DNA from: Planctomycetota bacterium
Lineage (GTDB): Bacteria > Planctomycetota > PLA2 > JAEUHO01
DNA: 64,000 bases
Direction of reading: 5' to 3'
Assembly: GCA_020851795.1 (NCBI GenBank)
Contig: JADZCA010000006.1
Span: forward strand, 62,001 to 126,000
A program made the position numbers and the translations under genes. Positions 1 through 11,322 of this stretch are shown here, in pieces. The stretch's first letter is position 1. Every line of letters begins with the position of its first letter. Under the pieces are notes generated by a model. The model was not told the DNA's origin. It ran no database searches and saw only the letters and a program-made list of their open reading frames with translations.

Positions 1-78
1 TGCCGGGCACCGTCGGGGACGGACGGGAGTCGGGGGACAGGGCGACGGACGGCAAGGGGAGTGCCACGGGAGGGGGTC

Positions 79-1515
79 CTATCTTCGCTGAGACGAGGTC
101 CCGGCGCTCGCCTCCGTCGGCGAGAACGAGGCGCCTTCGAACCAGACCGACGCGGCGGCGCGCTCCGCGCGGAGCACGAGGACGAGCGGCACCCCGACGG
201 GACGGGCGCGGAACTCGTCCGGGAGCGACAGGACGACGACGCGGGTGCCGACCGGCCGGCCGTCGTGCTCGGCGGGCGGCTCGAGCCGCGCCTCGACGCC
301 TGCGAGACCGTCGGCCGTGACGCGGAGCACCGGCAGGACGGTATCCGGGATCGGAGTCCCGGTCGCGTCCGCACGCGCCGAACGGAGGCGGAGGAGCACG
401 CGCAGCGAGCGGGCCCCGCGCGCCTCGGCGTCGGGCGTCCACGACAGGCGGGCCTCGCCGCCCGCCGCGAGGTCCCAGCGCAGCGCCGGGGCCCCGCCCG
501 ACTCGCTAGGCCGCGCCCGCGCGTCGCCCGATTCGGTGAGGACGTTCCACGCGCGCGCCGACACCCGGCGCTCGCGCGGCGTCCGCTCGCCGCCGAAGAA
601 GGCGAGGTCGCGGAACAGCGTCTCGGCGTCGCGCGCCGCGGCGCGCGACGCGCTGTCGCCCGCGAGCACGAGCGCGGACGGCCCCACGATCTCGCGGGCC
701 CCGTGCGCCCCGGCCGGCGTCCAGCGGGCGACCCCGTCGTCGCGCAGCGACAGCACCACGCCGCCGTCGGCGCGACGCTCCACGTGCGCGGCCCCGGCGA
801 CCACCTCGAGCCGCCCGCCGTCGGGCGTCAGGAGCACCGCGCCGCCCGCGCCGCCGTCCGCGGGCGCCGCCACGACCGCGGTGCCGGCGTCGAGCGCGAG
901 CACCGCCCGCGCGCAGGCGGGAGCGCCGTCCACGTCGCAGGCGACACGCAGCACGTCGCCGTCGCCGACGACGACGCGCCCCCCACCGGCCAACCCGAGC
1001 GCCCAGCGCTCGCCGCTGCGGGCCTCGAGCACCGTCCCCACGCGCAGCGCGCGAGGGCCGTCGGGCTCGAGCGCGCCGCCGCTCCCCCGCCGCTCGATCC
1101 GCTCGAGGGCGAGGAGCGGCCCGGCTTGCGCGCTCCGCCCGCTCAGCGTCAGCAGCAACGCGAGGGGCGCGGCCACCACGAGCACCGCCGCCGCGACCCG
1201 CCAGGCGACGCCGCGACGGCGCGCCGCCGCGAGCGACCGGACGGCCGCGGGCGCACGCGCGGGGGCCGCCGCGGCGTCGTCCGCGCGGAGCGGAGCCCCT
1301 TCGCGGACGAGCGCGACGTCGGCGAGCAGCGCTGCGAGCGCCGGGTCGTCCGCGGCCTGCGCCAAGAGCGCCTCGTCGCACGCGGCGTCGAAGTGCGCGG
1401 CGACCCGCGCGGCGTCCACCTCGGCGGGCGCGGCCCCCGCGGTCGCGCCCAGCGCGTCCGAGAGGAGCGCCGCGAAGCGCCGGTCGTCCGGGGAGAGGGA
1501 GTCGGGAGGGGTCAT
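79..1515 (-). CDS. FecR-like membrane protein, probable anti-sigma partner
   Basis: The predicted protein has 478 residues. It has a soluble N-terminal part of about 100 residues, one membrane helix at about residues 103-126 (AAAVLVVAAPLALLL core) and a long extracytoplasmic part. In that part, residues about 145-320 resemble a FecR-type beta domain (runs such as GTVLEARSGERWALGLAGG). The gene lies downstream of an ECF sigma factor and reads in the same direction, so it may sense or restrain that factor from the membrane. The classical zinc anti-sigma motif HxxxCxxC is not present; only an H41-C46 pair is seen, so anti-sigma function is inferred from context. I chose the start before TPPDSL because the reading frame further upstream is Arg/Pro-rich and has no domain. 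The last 160 residues are unassigned. Confidence 0.7.
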   Translation of the reverse strand: MTPPDSLSPDDRRFAALLSDALGATAGAAPAEVDAARVAAHFDAACDEALLAQAADDPALAALLADVALVREGAPLRADDAAAAPARAPAAVRSLAAARRRGVAWRVAAAVLVVAAPLALLLTLSGRSAQAGPLLALERIERRGSGGALEPDGPRALRVGTVLEARSGERWALGLAGGGRVVVGDGDVLRVACDVDGAPACARAVLALDAGTAVVAAPADGGAGGAVLLTPDGGRLEVVAGAAHVERRADGGVVLSLRDDGVARWTPAGAHGAREIVGPSALVLAGDSASRAAARDAETLFRDLAFFGGERTPRERRVSARAWNVLTESGDARARPSESGGAPALRWDLAAGGEARLSWTPDAEARGARSLRVLLRLRSARADATGTPIPDTVLPVLRVTADGLAGVEARLEPPAEHDGRPVGTRVVVLSLPDEFRARPVGVPLVLVLRAERAAASVWFEGASFSPTEASAGTSSQRR

Positions 1516-1732
1516 GTCGAGTGCCGCGCCCCCTTCGAGGCCCGCGGCGGGGAGGTCGATCCGGTGCCGACGGCCGCGAGGGGTCCGGGGGGACGCGCTG
1601 CGGGTCGTCGTCCGGGGTATAGCGCACGTGTCGATCCCCACGGACACCGGCCGTCGAACCGTCGAGACGGCGCCGACCGGGGCACACCCGGGGGGCTCTT
1701 CGCGTCGTGCGGGCCCGGGGTCCGGGGGGGCG

Positions 1733-2374
1733 TCACGGGGTGTCCTCCCCGACCCACCGCTCGAGGTCGGGCACGGCCTGCGCGAGGCGCGCCTTGGCCC
1801 GGTGCAGCCACTGGCCGACGCTGTCCCGGTGCACGTGGAGCACGTCGGCGATGCGCCCGTAGTCGAGCCCCTCGAGGTAGCGCAGGGTCAGCAGGAGCCG
1901 GTCGCGGGGCGGCAACGCGTCGAGCGCGCCGCGCAGCCGCGCCACCGCCTCGGCCCGCTCCCGTCGGACGAGGTCGGCGAGCGGGGTCGCGGCGCGCGCG
2001 TCGGGCGGCAGCGCCCCGCCCGCCGCGGGGTCCTCGAGGGCGCAGGCGCGCGACGCGGTGCGACGCTGGTGGCGACCGGCCTCCGTGCGGACGATGACCC
2101 CGAGGTAGGTGCTCACCCGGAATTCGGGGCGGTAGCGCCGCAGGAGCTTGCGGTCCTCGCGGACCAGCGCGAGCAGGACCGCGCTCACGACGTCGTCCAC
2201 GTCCGCGTCCGCCGCGGGGCCGCCGCGGCGCGCGAGCATCCGGCGCGCGAGCGCCGCGAGCAGGGTGCCGTAGCGCGCGACGAACCGCGCCCACGCGGCC
2301 GCGTCGCCGTCGGCGCACGCGCGGACGAGGTCCGCCTCCGGCTCGACGGGCTCGGCGCCGCGCTCCGCGCTCAT
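1733..2374 (-). CDS. ECF-type RNA polymerase sigma factor
   Basis: The predicted protein has 213 residues, the usual size for an extracytoplasmic-function sigma-70 factor. Sigma region 2 lies at about residues 25-100 and contains the DDVVSAVLLALVREDRKLL and STYLGVIVR stretches. Region 4 lies at about residues 145-200, with LPPRDRLLLTLRYLEGLDYGRIADVL followed by a helix-turn-helix (VHRDSVGQWLHRAKARL). The start codon overlaps the stop of the upstream exported squalene-repeat protein as ATGA, so the two are probably translationally coupled. The FecR-like membrane protein follows about 220 bases downstream. The pair looks like a cell-surface-signal sigma system, but its target genes are not visible. 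Confidence 0.9.
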   Translation of the reverse strand: MSAERGAEPVEPEADLVRACADGDAAAWARFVARYGTLLAALARRMLARRGGPAADADVDDVVSAVLLALVREDRKLLRRYRPEFRVSTYLGVIVRTEAGRHQRRTASRACALEDPAAGGALPPDARAATPLADLVRRERAEAVARLRGALDALPPRDRLLLTLRYLEGLDYGRIADVLHVHRDSVGQWLHRAKARLAQAVPDLERWVGEDTP

Positions 2375-3642
2375 CCGCCCGACGTGACCACGGGCGCGGG
2401 GATCGGCACCGTCGGACGCGACGCCTTCTTGAGGAAGAGCAGCGCCCACGCGGTGTCGCACAGGTCGCTGGGCGCGATCTCGTTCGCTCCGATCGCGCCG
2501 GTGCTCCAGCGGCCGTCGGCCTTCTGCGCGCCGACGAGGTACTCCGCGCCCTCGACGTACCAGTCGTGCTTGCCGACGTGCTCGCGCCCGGCGAACGCGC
2601 ACGCGCGCTCGAGCCCGTAGAGATAGTAGTAGTGCCACGCCGGCGCGCCGCGCGGCGGGTTGTGGGTCACCGCGAAATTGCGGTCGAGCCACGCGAAGCC
2701 GTCCTGCACCGACCGCCCCACCTTGCGGTCGAGGTCGTCGGTGTAGGGACCGAAGCGCGACGGCTTGGTCAGGGCGTCGCGGCAGATCGCGAGGACGGCG
2801 ATCGCCGCGGTGGTGATGCTGCCGGTGACGAGCTCGCCCGTGCCGCCCTGGTAGGCCCACCCACGCGCACGGTCGCCGCTGTCCACCGCGTACTCGGTGT
2901 CGCCGGGCTTGGTGGCCGGGATCACGCGGCGGACCTTCTCGCCGTCCGGCTGCTGGGTCGCCAGCGTCTTCTCCATCGCGAGCAGGAACTTCGACAGAGG
3001 GACCTCGGCGCCGCAGTCGCGCGCGGCGCGCAGGCCCAGCAGCGCGTACTGCGTGTTGGAGAGGTCCGGCGGAGGCGTGTGCGGGTAGCGCCACCAGCCG
3101 TCCTCGCGCTGCACCGACACGAGCCAGCTCGCGAGCTCCTGCACCCACGCGAGCACCTCCTTGGGGAGGCCGCAGGGGTCCTTCGTCTTCGGCTTGGCGT
3201 AGCGGGGGTCCGACGACGGCTTCTGCTTCGGCCGGTAGTACTCCGTCAGGAACATGATCAGCAGGCCCGTGCCGTAGGTCGTGCGCGCCGAGCCCGCCTC
3301 GAGCGCGTCGCGCGCCTTGAGGTACTCGAGCGTCTTGACCATCCACGGGTCGTTGCGGTCGTCGCCGGAGGCGAGCAGCGCGAGGCCGCACAGGGACGCG
3401 AGGCCGACCTGGTAGAAGGGTTGACCCGAGTACGAGACCGCGCCGAAGCTCCCGTCGCCCGCCTGCTGCTTGCGCAGCCAGTCGGCGCCGCGGTCGATCG
3501 CGGCGTTGATCTTCTTCTGCAGCTCGGGCGTCGGCTCCGCGGCCGCGCGCCCCGGGGGACAGACCCCGACGGAGGCGAGCGCGAGCAGGACGAACGGAGC
3601 GAGGCGGTGGTGGGCGCGCAAGGGGACCTCGCCTCGGATCAT
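2371..3642 (-). CDS. Exported squalene-cyclase/prenyltransferase-repeat protein
   Basis: The predicted protein has 423 residues. An N-terminal signal peptide runs from MIRGEVPLRAHHR through a hydrophobic FVLLALASVGV core to an AAAEP cleavage region. The body is an alpha/alpha-barrel protein of the prenyltransferase/squalene oxidase repeat type: QW-like motifs recur (QQAGDGSFG, QREDGWWRY, QKADGRWST), and helices such as YALLGLRAARDCG lie between them. I do not see the DXDD acid motif of true squalene-hopene cyclases, so it is unlikely to be a cyclase. Such proteins are common and mostly uncharacterised in planctomycetes. The last codon overlaps the ECF sigma factor start. The start at MIRG is preferred because it gives a proper signal peptide. 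Confidence 0.8.
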   Translation of the reverse strand: MIRGEVPLRAHHRLAPFVLLALASVGVCPPGRAAAEPTPELQKKINAAIDRGADWLRKQQAGDGSFGAVSYSGQPFYQVGLASLCGLALLASGDDRNDPWMVKTLEYLKARDALEAGSARTTYGTGLLIMFLTEYYRPKQKPSSDPRYAKPKTKDPCGLPKEVLAWVQELASWLVSVQREDGWWRYPHTPPPDLSNTQYALLGLRAARDCGAEVPLSKFLLAMEKTLATQQPDGEKVRRVIPATKPGDTEYAVDSGDRARGWAYQGGTGELVTGSITTAAIAVLAICRDALTKPSRFGPYTDDLDRKVGRSVQDGFAWLDRNFAVTHNPPRGAPAWHYYYLYGLERACAFAGREHVGKHDWYVEGAEYLVGAQKADGRWSTGAIGANEIAPSDLCDTAWALLFLKKASRPTVPIPAPVVTSGG

Positions 3643-3683
3643 AGCGAGGTCTGCGCGTGACCGGACAACGCCCGTCGCGCTGG

Positions 3684-5443
3684 TTACTTCGCTTCCAGGC
3701 ACGCCGCCCGCACGAGCGCGGGCTCCACGCGCCCGGACTTGAGGAGGCGCGGCGAACGGTCCGACGTGAGCACCACCGTCGTGGGGACGTAGCCGAGGTA
3801 GTAGCGCCGCACGAGGCGACGCTCGTCGTCGGAGATCGGGCGGCCCGGTCCGGGCGTGAGGTCCACGAGGACGAGGTCCACGCGCGGTTCGACCTCGAGC
3901 ACCACCGGCCACAGGTCGGCAGCCGAGAGCCGCGAGGCCTTCGACGTCTCGTCGTAGAACACGACGAGCAGGGGCCGCGAGCCCTTCTGCAGCGCGGTGC
4001 TCGCCGGGACCGCGCGCGCGAGGTCCTTGGGCCAGCACGGCACGCTCGCGTCGTCGGGGTTGGCGCGCAGCACGCGCACGTGCTTGGCGACGCGCTCTTC
4101 GCGCGACGTCGAGAACACGAAGTCGCCGGTCGGGCGCGTCGGCGGGGCCTCGGGGGCGGCCGACGGAGCGTCGTCGGGCGAGCCCGGCGCCGAGGGCTCG
4201 ACGGAGGGAGCCGGCGGAGGCGGCGGTGCGGGCGCGACGGGCGGCGTAGGCGTCGGAGGAGGAGCCGGCGGCGGCGGCCCACCGGCGGCGGCCCGTGCCG
4301 CCGCGGCGGCCGACACGCGCGTGCCCACGGGCAGCGAGCCGGTGTCCACGGTCGGCGGAGCGACCGGCGCGGGCGGCGGCGCGACGACGGGCGGACCGGC
4401 CGCGGCGCCCCCGTCGGGGCTGCCCAGCTCCGAAGCCGGCGGCGGCGGCGCCAGCTCGGGGATCGCGTCGGCGGAGCCGGGATCCACGCTGGGCGGGGGC
4501 GGCGGCACGGTCGGCGGCGGTTCCGCGGGCGGGGGCGGCGTCGCGGGCGCGGAAGGCGGGGTCACCGGCGGCGCGAGCTCGGGGATCCGGTCGCCGTCGT
4601 CGGGAGCACCAGGCGAGGGCGGCTCGGTCGGGGCCGCGGGTACGACGGGCGTGGGCGGCGGCACGGGGCGCGAGCCGATCCCGACGCCGGGGATCACCGG
4701 CACGGTCAGAGCTTCGGGCGTCGCGGGCGCGTCGGGCGGTGCGGGCGGCGTCGGAGGCGTCTCGGGGGCCGGCGGGGCAGGCGGCGTCTCAGGAGCCGGG
4801 GGCGCGGGCGGAGCGGGCGGCGCCTCCGGAGCCGGGGGCGCAGGCGGGACCTCGGGGGCCGGCGGGGCCGGCGGCGCCTCCGCAGCCGGGGGCGCAGGCG
4901 GAGCCTCGGGGGCCGGCGGGGCCGGCGGCGCGGGCGGAGCCTCGGGGGCCGGCGCCGCGGGCGGAGCCTCGGGGGCCGGCGGGGCCGGCGGCGCCTCCGG
5001 AGCGGGGGGCGCGGGCGGAGCCTCCGGGGCCGCGGGCGCCTCGGGGGCGGGCGGCGCGGGCGGAGCCTCCGGGGCCGCGGGCGCCTCGGGGGCGGGCGGC
5101 GCCGGCGGCGCGGCCGGGGCCGGCGCCGCGGGCGGTGCCTCGGGAAGCGAGCCGGCGGGAGCGGCTCCCGCGTTCGGCGGGGTGACCGCCGGCTGGGCGC
5201 CCGGCGCCGGGGTCGCCCCCGGCCCGGCGACGACCCGCGACGAGACGACGCGCGGCGTGAACGGCGCGGCCGACCCCGGCTCGATCGCGATGGACGACGA
5301 CGTCGCAGCCGACGACGTGGCCGCCGTCGAACGACGCAGGTCTGCCGTGCAGGCGCAGAGGGCCCCCGTCGCGGCGAGCGCGGCGAGGACGACGGCCCCG
5401 GGGAGACGGGTCGACATGCGGGAGCGAGGATCGCGCCGACGGG

Positions 5444-5447
<4 letters not shown>
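3684..5447 (-). CDS. Exported proline/alanine-rich protein with thioredoxin-like C-terminal domain lacking CXXC
   Basis: The predicted protein has 587 residues. The N-terminus (RRRDPRSR, hydrophobic AVVLAALAATGALCAC) is a signal peptide, possibly a lipoprotein signal with LCAC as a weak lipobox. Residues about 65-440 are low-complexity Pro/Ala/Glu repeats based on PPAPEAP. The last about 145 residues look like a thioredoxin fold: a RPLLVVFYDE strand, a DLVLVDLTP strand, and GYVPTTVVL with the typical cis-proline. The usual CXXC pair is absent, so it cannot be a normal disulfide oxidoreductase. The first ATG overlaps the glmS stop as ATGA; a second ATG ten codons later would also work. The low-complexity part may act as a wall-spanning or periplasm-spanning stalk. 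Function is unknown. Confidence 0.65.
4735..5150 (-). repeat. In-frame tandem repeat coding PPAPEAP units
   Basis: Degenerate units of about 15 to 24 bases encode PEAPPAPPAP-type repeats inside the proline-rich exported protein. Several units are nearly identical at the DNA level, for example two GPGA-like blocks in the segment around 5020-5100. Such a tract is prone to length change by slippage or recombination, so repeat number may differ between strains. Confidence 0.75.
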
Positions 5448-7267
<1,820 letters not shown>

Positions 7268-7274
7268 CGTCCGG

Positions 7275-8471
7275 TCAGCCTCCGGTGACGGTCGCCTCGA
7301 GGGGGACGCGCAGCTCGGGCACCTCGGCGTCGTCCACCGAGACCACCAGCGTCGCGGTGACGCGACCGAGGTCGCGCGGGCGCCCGTCGTAGCGGACGTC
7401 CACCGCCCAGCCTTCCTTGACGCGGCGCGGCGGGTCGGCGACGAAGCCTTCGCCCTCGAGCGTCGCGCCCTTGACGACGAAGTCGGTGCCCGCCTCCGCC
7501 GCCATCACGTACACGGTCTTCGCCGGGACCTTCCCGTCGCGTCGCACGAAGCCGAACGTGGCCCGCACGGGGCCCGTGTAGAACTTCTGCTGCACGTAGA
7601 GCTGCGTCTGCAGGTCGATCACGCCCCGCTCGGGGTGCGTCGTGCGGATGCGGATCGACTCGTAGAACGCGCCGACGTCGGGGCGACCCGGGTGCACCAC
7701 CTCGAGGTCGTAGCAACGCGAGCGCGAGTCGTTGGGCTCGACGGCGCGCAGCGACCAGCGGAACGTCGTCCGCGTCGCGGCGTCGGGCTGGAGGCTCTCG
7801 ACCGACGTGACCTTCCACTCGGGCTCGTCGAGGGGGCTGCGCAGGCGGACGCTGGCCGTCGCGGAGGTGCCCGGCGCGTGCTGGCCGAAGTAGAGGATCG
7901 GCCCGCCCGAGCCCATCGTCGCGCCGACCACGATGCCCAGGCGGATCTCGCTGCGGACCTTGAACTCCGCCACGCGACGCTTGGGGTCGTTGGTGAACAG
8001 GCGGACCGACTTCTCCTGGACGCCCTCGCGACCGTTCGTGTCCACCTTGATCTTGACGCGGCCCGCGGCGCCCGGGGCGACGCGGTTGGCGCCGAGCCAC
8101 TCCGCCTTGACGCAGCCGCACCCCGTCTCGACGTCGCGGACGCAGAGCACGCCGCGCCCGGTGTTGCGCACCGTCACCTCGCGCTCGACGACGACGTTCT
8201 GCTTGAGCTCGCCGAAGTCGAGCGCGTCGCCCGGCAGGTCGAACGCGACGGCCGGCGGCCGCTCCGCGTCCACCTCGCACCCGGCCTCGACGACGTCGCG
8301 GTCCACCGGGGGCCGCACCGTCGGGACGACCGGCGCCACCACGCCGGGCGCGGTGAGGTCGTCGTCGGCGTGCTGCGCCCGGGCGTGCCACGCGAAGCCG
8401 ACGACACCCCCCATCACGAGGAGGGCGAGGCAGCCCACGAGCACGAGTCGGACGCGTTCGTCCCGGGTCAT
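7275..8471 (-). CDS. DUF1573 (ASH-like) membrane-anchored protein
   Basis: The predicted protein has 398 residues. An N-terminal anchor or uncleaved signal (VRLVLVGCLALLVMGGVVGFAW) precedes an extracytoplasmic region. Residues about 75-165 match DUF1573: FDFG-like LDFGELKQNVVVEREVTVRNTG, then the characteristic CGC in ETGCGCVKAEW, then the VDTNGREGVQEKSVRLFTND stretch. The rest is a second beta-rich segment. DUF1573 proteins are abundant and poorly understood in Planctomycetota and Bacteroidota; an ASH/Ig-like fold is likely. The gene sits between the tetraheme cytochrome gene and glmS in the same direction. Its function cannot be stated from sequence. Confidence 0.8.
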   Translation of the reverse strand: MTRDERVRLVLVGCLALLVMGGVVGFAWHARAQHADDDLTAPGVVAPVVPTVRPPVDRDVVEAGCEVDAERPPAVAFDLPGDALDFGELKQNVVVEREVTVRNTGRGVLCVRDVETGCGCVKAEWLGANRVAPGAAGRVKIKVDTNGREGVQEKSVRLFTNDPKRRVAEFKVRSEIRLGIVVGATMGSGGPILYFGQHAPGTSATASVRLRSPLDEPEWKVTSVESLQPDAATRTTFRWSLRAVEPNDSRSRCYDLEVVHPGRPDVGAFYESIRIRTTHPERGVIDLQTQLYVQQKFYTGPVRATFGFVRRDGKVPAKTVYVMAAEAGTDFVVKGATLEGEGFVADPPRRVKEGWAVDVRYDGRPRDLGRVTATLVVSVDDAEVPELRVPLEATVTGG

Positions 8472-8521
8472 CCCGACGAATGTAGCCCGCTTCGGCGCGC
8501 CGGGGCGAGTTTGCCGCCCTG

Positions 8522-10048
8522 TCAGCGTCCCGTTCGCGCCGCCGCGGGCACGTCGCGGTGGTCCACCTTGGGCAGGTAGTGCTCGAAGCCGTCCGGCGCG
8601 TGGAAGCCGACGCTGTTCTCGACGTCGTGGCAGGTCACGCACACGGCGCGGCCCGGCTTCGCCCACGCCTTCCCCGGGGTTCCCGGGGGCCCCCATGCCT
8701 TCTTGTCGAGCGGGTCGGCGGCGTGCGCCGAGCCGGGCCCGTGGCACGCCTCGCACTGCACGCTCCGCAGGCCCGGGGTCGTCGCCGGGTCGCGGAAGGC
8801 GGACGCCGTGCGGCTCCACCGCTGGCTCACGTCGCGCGACCACCCGACGCTGTGGCAGCCCACGCACTCGGGGTCGGCGTCCACGCCCTTGGTCTCGAGG
8901 GTGCGCCATGCCTTGGCGTGCGGCGTCGCGTCCCACGACGTCGCGATCGCGGCGTGGCACTCGCGGCACGAGGCGTCGCCCACGAACTTCGCCCCGTCGT
9001 CGGAGAAGGTCGGGACCTTCTCGAGGAGCTTGCGGTCGCGGACCACCGCGCGGTACGCCGTGAAGTACGCCTCGACCGCGTCCCGCGACGGCGACGCGCC
9101 CTCGTCGAGGAACGGGTCGAGCGGCACCGGGTCCCACGAGAGCTCCACGCCCTCGCCCACGCGGTGCAGACGCACCAGCGCGACCTCCTTGCCCTTCGTG
9201 TCGAAGGTCACGAGCAGCGCCTTCGACGACGGGTGGCCGCGCACGCCGACGCGCCTCGCGGCCTCGCCGAGCACGTCCACGACGACGACGACGTCGGCGC
9301 GCTCCGACGCCTCGGTGGCGATGAGCGCGAGGTCCTCGCGCATCGTGTGCGCGGCCACGAGCAGGACGCCGGGCTCCTTCGCGAGCGCCTTGATCGCCGT
9401 GGCGGGCGGGATCACGATGTCGGCGACGCCCATCGCGTCCACGAGCGCCGACTGCAGCGTCACGTCCACCACCGAGACGGCGCGCACCTTCCACGGCCCG
9501 AGGGAGAAGCGAAGGACCGGGTCCGCGGCCGCCGCCGACGCCAGCGGCCCGCCGGGCCGCAGGCGCACGTTGAGCGGCGGGCGGGGCGTCGTCTCCGGTG
9601 CGCCCTGCGGCTGCCACAGGGCCGACGACATCGGCGAGAGGTCCTCGCCCGACAGCAGCAGCCCGGCGTAGCCGAGCCGCTCGAGGACGCCGCGGAACAG
9701 GCTCGCCTTCTCGTCGTTCTGCTCGGGGAGGCCCGGGCCGAGGGTGTCCCCGACCGAGACGGCGGCGGTCGCCTTCGCCGCCTTGGCCGCGCGCTCGAGG
9801 AGCGCCGCCCGCCGCAGCAACCCGCCGCGCTGGGGCTCGCTGCACCCGCACGGCTTGGCGAGCCCGTGCTCGAGGCCCGACACGACGAGGAGCGCGTCGC
9901 AGGGCACCGCGAGGGCGGCGGCCGCCGCGGCGGACGCCGGCGGACCCGCGGGCGGGCCCGCGGGCGGCTCGCCGCCGAGCGCCGCGAGCGCGAGCACCGC
10001 GCCACCGGCGAGCAGCGACGCCGCCGCGACGAGCGGGCGCGTCCTCAC
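8522..10048 (-). CDS. Exported tetraheme cytochrome c with degenerate phosphoesterase-like N-terminal domain
   Basis: The predicted protein has 508 residues and starts at a GTG that overlaps the phosphatase stop (GTGA). A signal peptide (residues 1-25) is followed by Ala/Pro linker. Residues about 50-310 resemble the UshA/5'-nucleotidase-like domain often joined to cytochromes: a GLAKPCGCSEPQRGGLLRR segment, SVGDTLGPG and LLVAAHTMREDLALIA. The GNHD/GNHE metal motif is replaced by SGED, so the phosphoesterase site looks degenerate. Four CXXCH heme motifs lie at residues 361, 395, 432 and 470, arranged as in cytochrome c-554-like domains. It is probably a periplasmic electron-transfer protein; its redox partner is not in the window. 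Confidence 0.82.
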   Translation of the reverse strand: MRTRPLVAAASLLAGGAVLALAALGGEPPAGPPAGPPASAAAAAALAVPCDALLVVSGLEHGLAKPCGCSEPQRGGLLRRAALLERAAKAAKATAAVSVGDTLGPGLPEQNDEKASLFRGVLERLGYAGLLLSGEDLSPMSSALWQPQGAPETTPRPPLNVRLRPGGPLASAAAADPVLRFSLGPWKVRAVSVVDVTLQSALVDAMGVADIVIPPATAIKALAKEPGVLLVAAHTMREDLALIATEASERADVVVVVDVLGEAARRVGVRGHPSSKALLVTFDTKGKEVALVRLHRVGEGVELSWDPVPLDPFLDEGASPSRDAVEAYFTAYRAVVRDRKLLEKVPTFSDDGAKFVGDASCRECHAAIATSWDATPHAKAWRTLETKGVDADPECVGCHSVGWSRDVSQRWSRTASAFRDPATTPGLRSVQCEACHGPGSAHAADPLDKKAWGPPGTPGKAWAKPGRAVCVTCHDVENSVGFHAPDGFEHYLPKVDHRDVPAAARTGR

Positions 10049-11322
10049 GGGCGGGGCCCCGTCCCGACCACCCGCAGCAGCAGCGCCGTCACGTCGTCGT
10101 CCATGGGCCTCGATCCTACGTGGGCGCGAAGGTCGGCGAAGAGGCCCTCGAGCACGGCGCGGGACGAACCGCCCGCGGCGGCGCGGCGGGCGAACGCCTC
10201 CCGCAGCCGGTCCTCGCCCCACAGCTCGCCGCCCGCGTCGCGCGACTCGAAGAGCCCGTCGGTGTAGAGCAGCAGCGCGTCGCCCGGGCCGAGCGGGACG
10301 GGCCCGTCCACCCGGTGGCGCACGCCCGGGAACTTCCCGAGGATCGTCCCGGTGAGCGGCAGCTCGCGCACGGTGCCGTCGGCGCCGCGCAGCATCGGCG
10401 GGTTGTGGCCCGCCGACATCCAGCGCAGCGAGCCGGCGTCGGGCGCCACGAGCCCGACGAACAGCGTCATGTACGCGTCCGACGGCATGTGGGGCACGAA
10501 GTACTCGTTGAGCGCGACGAACGCCTCGGGCGCGGTCGCGACCGACCGCAGCGTCGTGCGCAGGATCGCGCGGGCGGTCATCATGAACAGCGCCGCGGGG
10601 AGGCCGTGGCCGGACACGTCCCCCACCACGAGCGCGGTCGCGCCGTCGTCGAGGGGGAAGCTGTCGTAGTAGTCGCCCATCGTCTCGACGCACGGGTGCG
10701 CGGCGGCGGCGACGTCGCAGCCCTGCGGGGCGAACGGCTCGGCGGGGAGCAGCGCCGCCTGCACGCTGCGCGCGACCTCGAGCTCGGCGGCCAGCCGCGA
10801 GCGCTCGGCCTGGTCGTGCGCGACCGCCACGAGGCCCGCCAGCGCCTCGAACAGCGCGCGGTCGCCCTCGGTGAACTCCTTCACCGCGGCCGTGCTGTCC
10901 ACGTAGAGGACGCCGAGCGCGCGGTCCTTGACCACGAGCGGCGCGGCGAGGACCGACAGCAGCCGCAGCGCGTGGATCGACGCGCCGGGCGGCGCGCCGG
11001 CCGCGCCGGCGGCGTCCACCGTCACGTGCGGCTCGCGCGTGCGCCAGACGCGGTCGGCGACCGTGCGGCTGAAGGTGAACCCGGCCGTGAGGTCCTTGCC
11101 GGAGCGGTCGCGCGCGGTGCGCACCGACAGGCGACCGTCGGGGGCGGCGAGCAGCAGGGCCCCGCGCTGGGCGCCCGACAGGAGCACCGCGCGCTCGACG
11201 GCGCGCCGCACGAGGGTCTCGAGGTCGGCGCTGCCGCACAGCTCCTCGACCGCGCCCAGCAGCATCGACACGTTGCGCTGGTCGCGCGTGGGGTCGCCGG
11301 TGAGGAACGGGCGCGGGCTCAC
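10045..11322 (-). CDS. GAF-PP2C (SpoIIE/RsbU-type) serine phosphatase
   Basis: The predicted protein has 425 residues. A GAF sensor domain covers about residues 18-180 (LETLVRRAVERAVLLSGAQRGALLL, LSVLAAPLVVKDRALGVLYVDS). After a helical linker (ELEVARSVQAALLP) comes a SpoIIE/PP2C phosphatase domain at about 215-420 with its metal and active motifs: GDYYD, GDVSGHG, SAGHNPP, YTDGLFE and DDDVTALLL. It would remove phosphate from a serine, normally on an anti-sigma antagonist. Translation starts at GTG, overlapping the stop of the RsbW-like kinase gene, and its own stop overlaps the cytochrome start. No STAS antagonist protein is encoded beside it. Confidence 0.92.
   Translation of the reverse strand: MSPRPFLTGDPTRDQRNVSMLLGAVEELCGSADLETLVRRAVERAVLLSGAQRGALLLAAPDGRLSVRTARDRSGKDLTAGFTFSRTVADRVWRTREPHVTVDAAGAAGAPPGASIHALRLLSVLAAPLVVKDRALGVLYVDSTAAVKEFTEGDRALFEALAGLVAVAHDQAERSRLAAELEVARSVQAALLPAEPFAPQGCDVAAAAHPCVETMGDYYDSFPLDDGATALVVGDVSGHGLPAALFMMTARAILRTTLRSVATAPEAFVALNEYFVPHMPSDAYMTLFVGLVAPDAGSLRWMSAGHNPPMLRGADGTVRELPLTGTILGKFPGVRHRVDGPVPLGPGDALLLYTDGLFESRDAGGELWGEDRLREAFARRAAAGGSSRAVLEGLFADLRAHVGSRPMDDDVTALLLRVVGTGPRP

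Noticed and set aside
61..2620. Long plus-strand open frames opposite the FecR/sigma genes
   Set aside because: Arg/Pro/Ala-rich shadow frames typical of high-GC DNA; the minus strand carries recognisable domains.
2371..3642. Squalene-hopene cyclase
   Set aside because: QW-like repeats are present, but the DXDD catalytic motif is not seen and the protein is exported and short.
7268..7500. glmS ribozyme
   Set aside because: Only seven bases separate glmS from the upstream gene, and no ribozyme core was seen.
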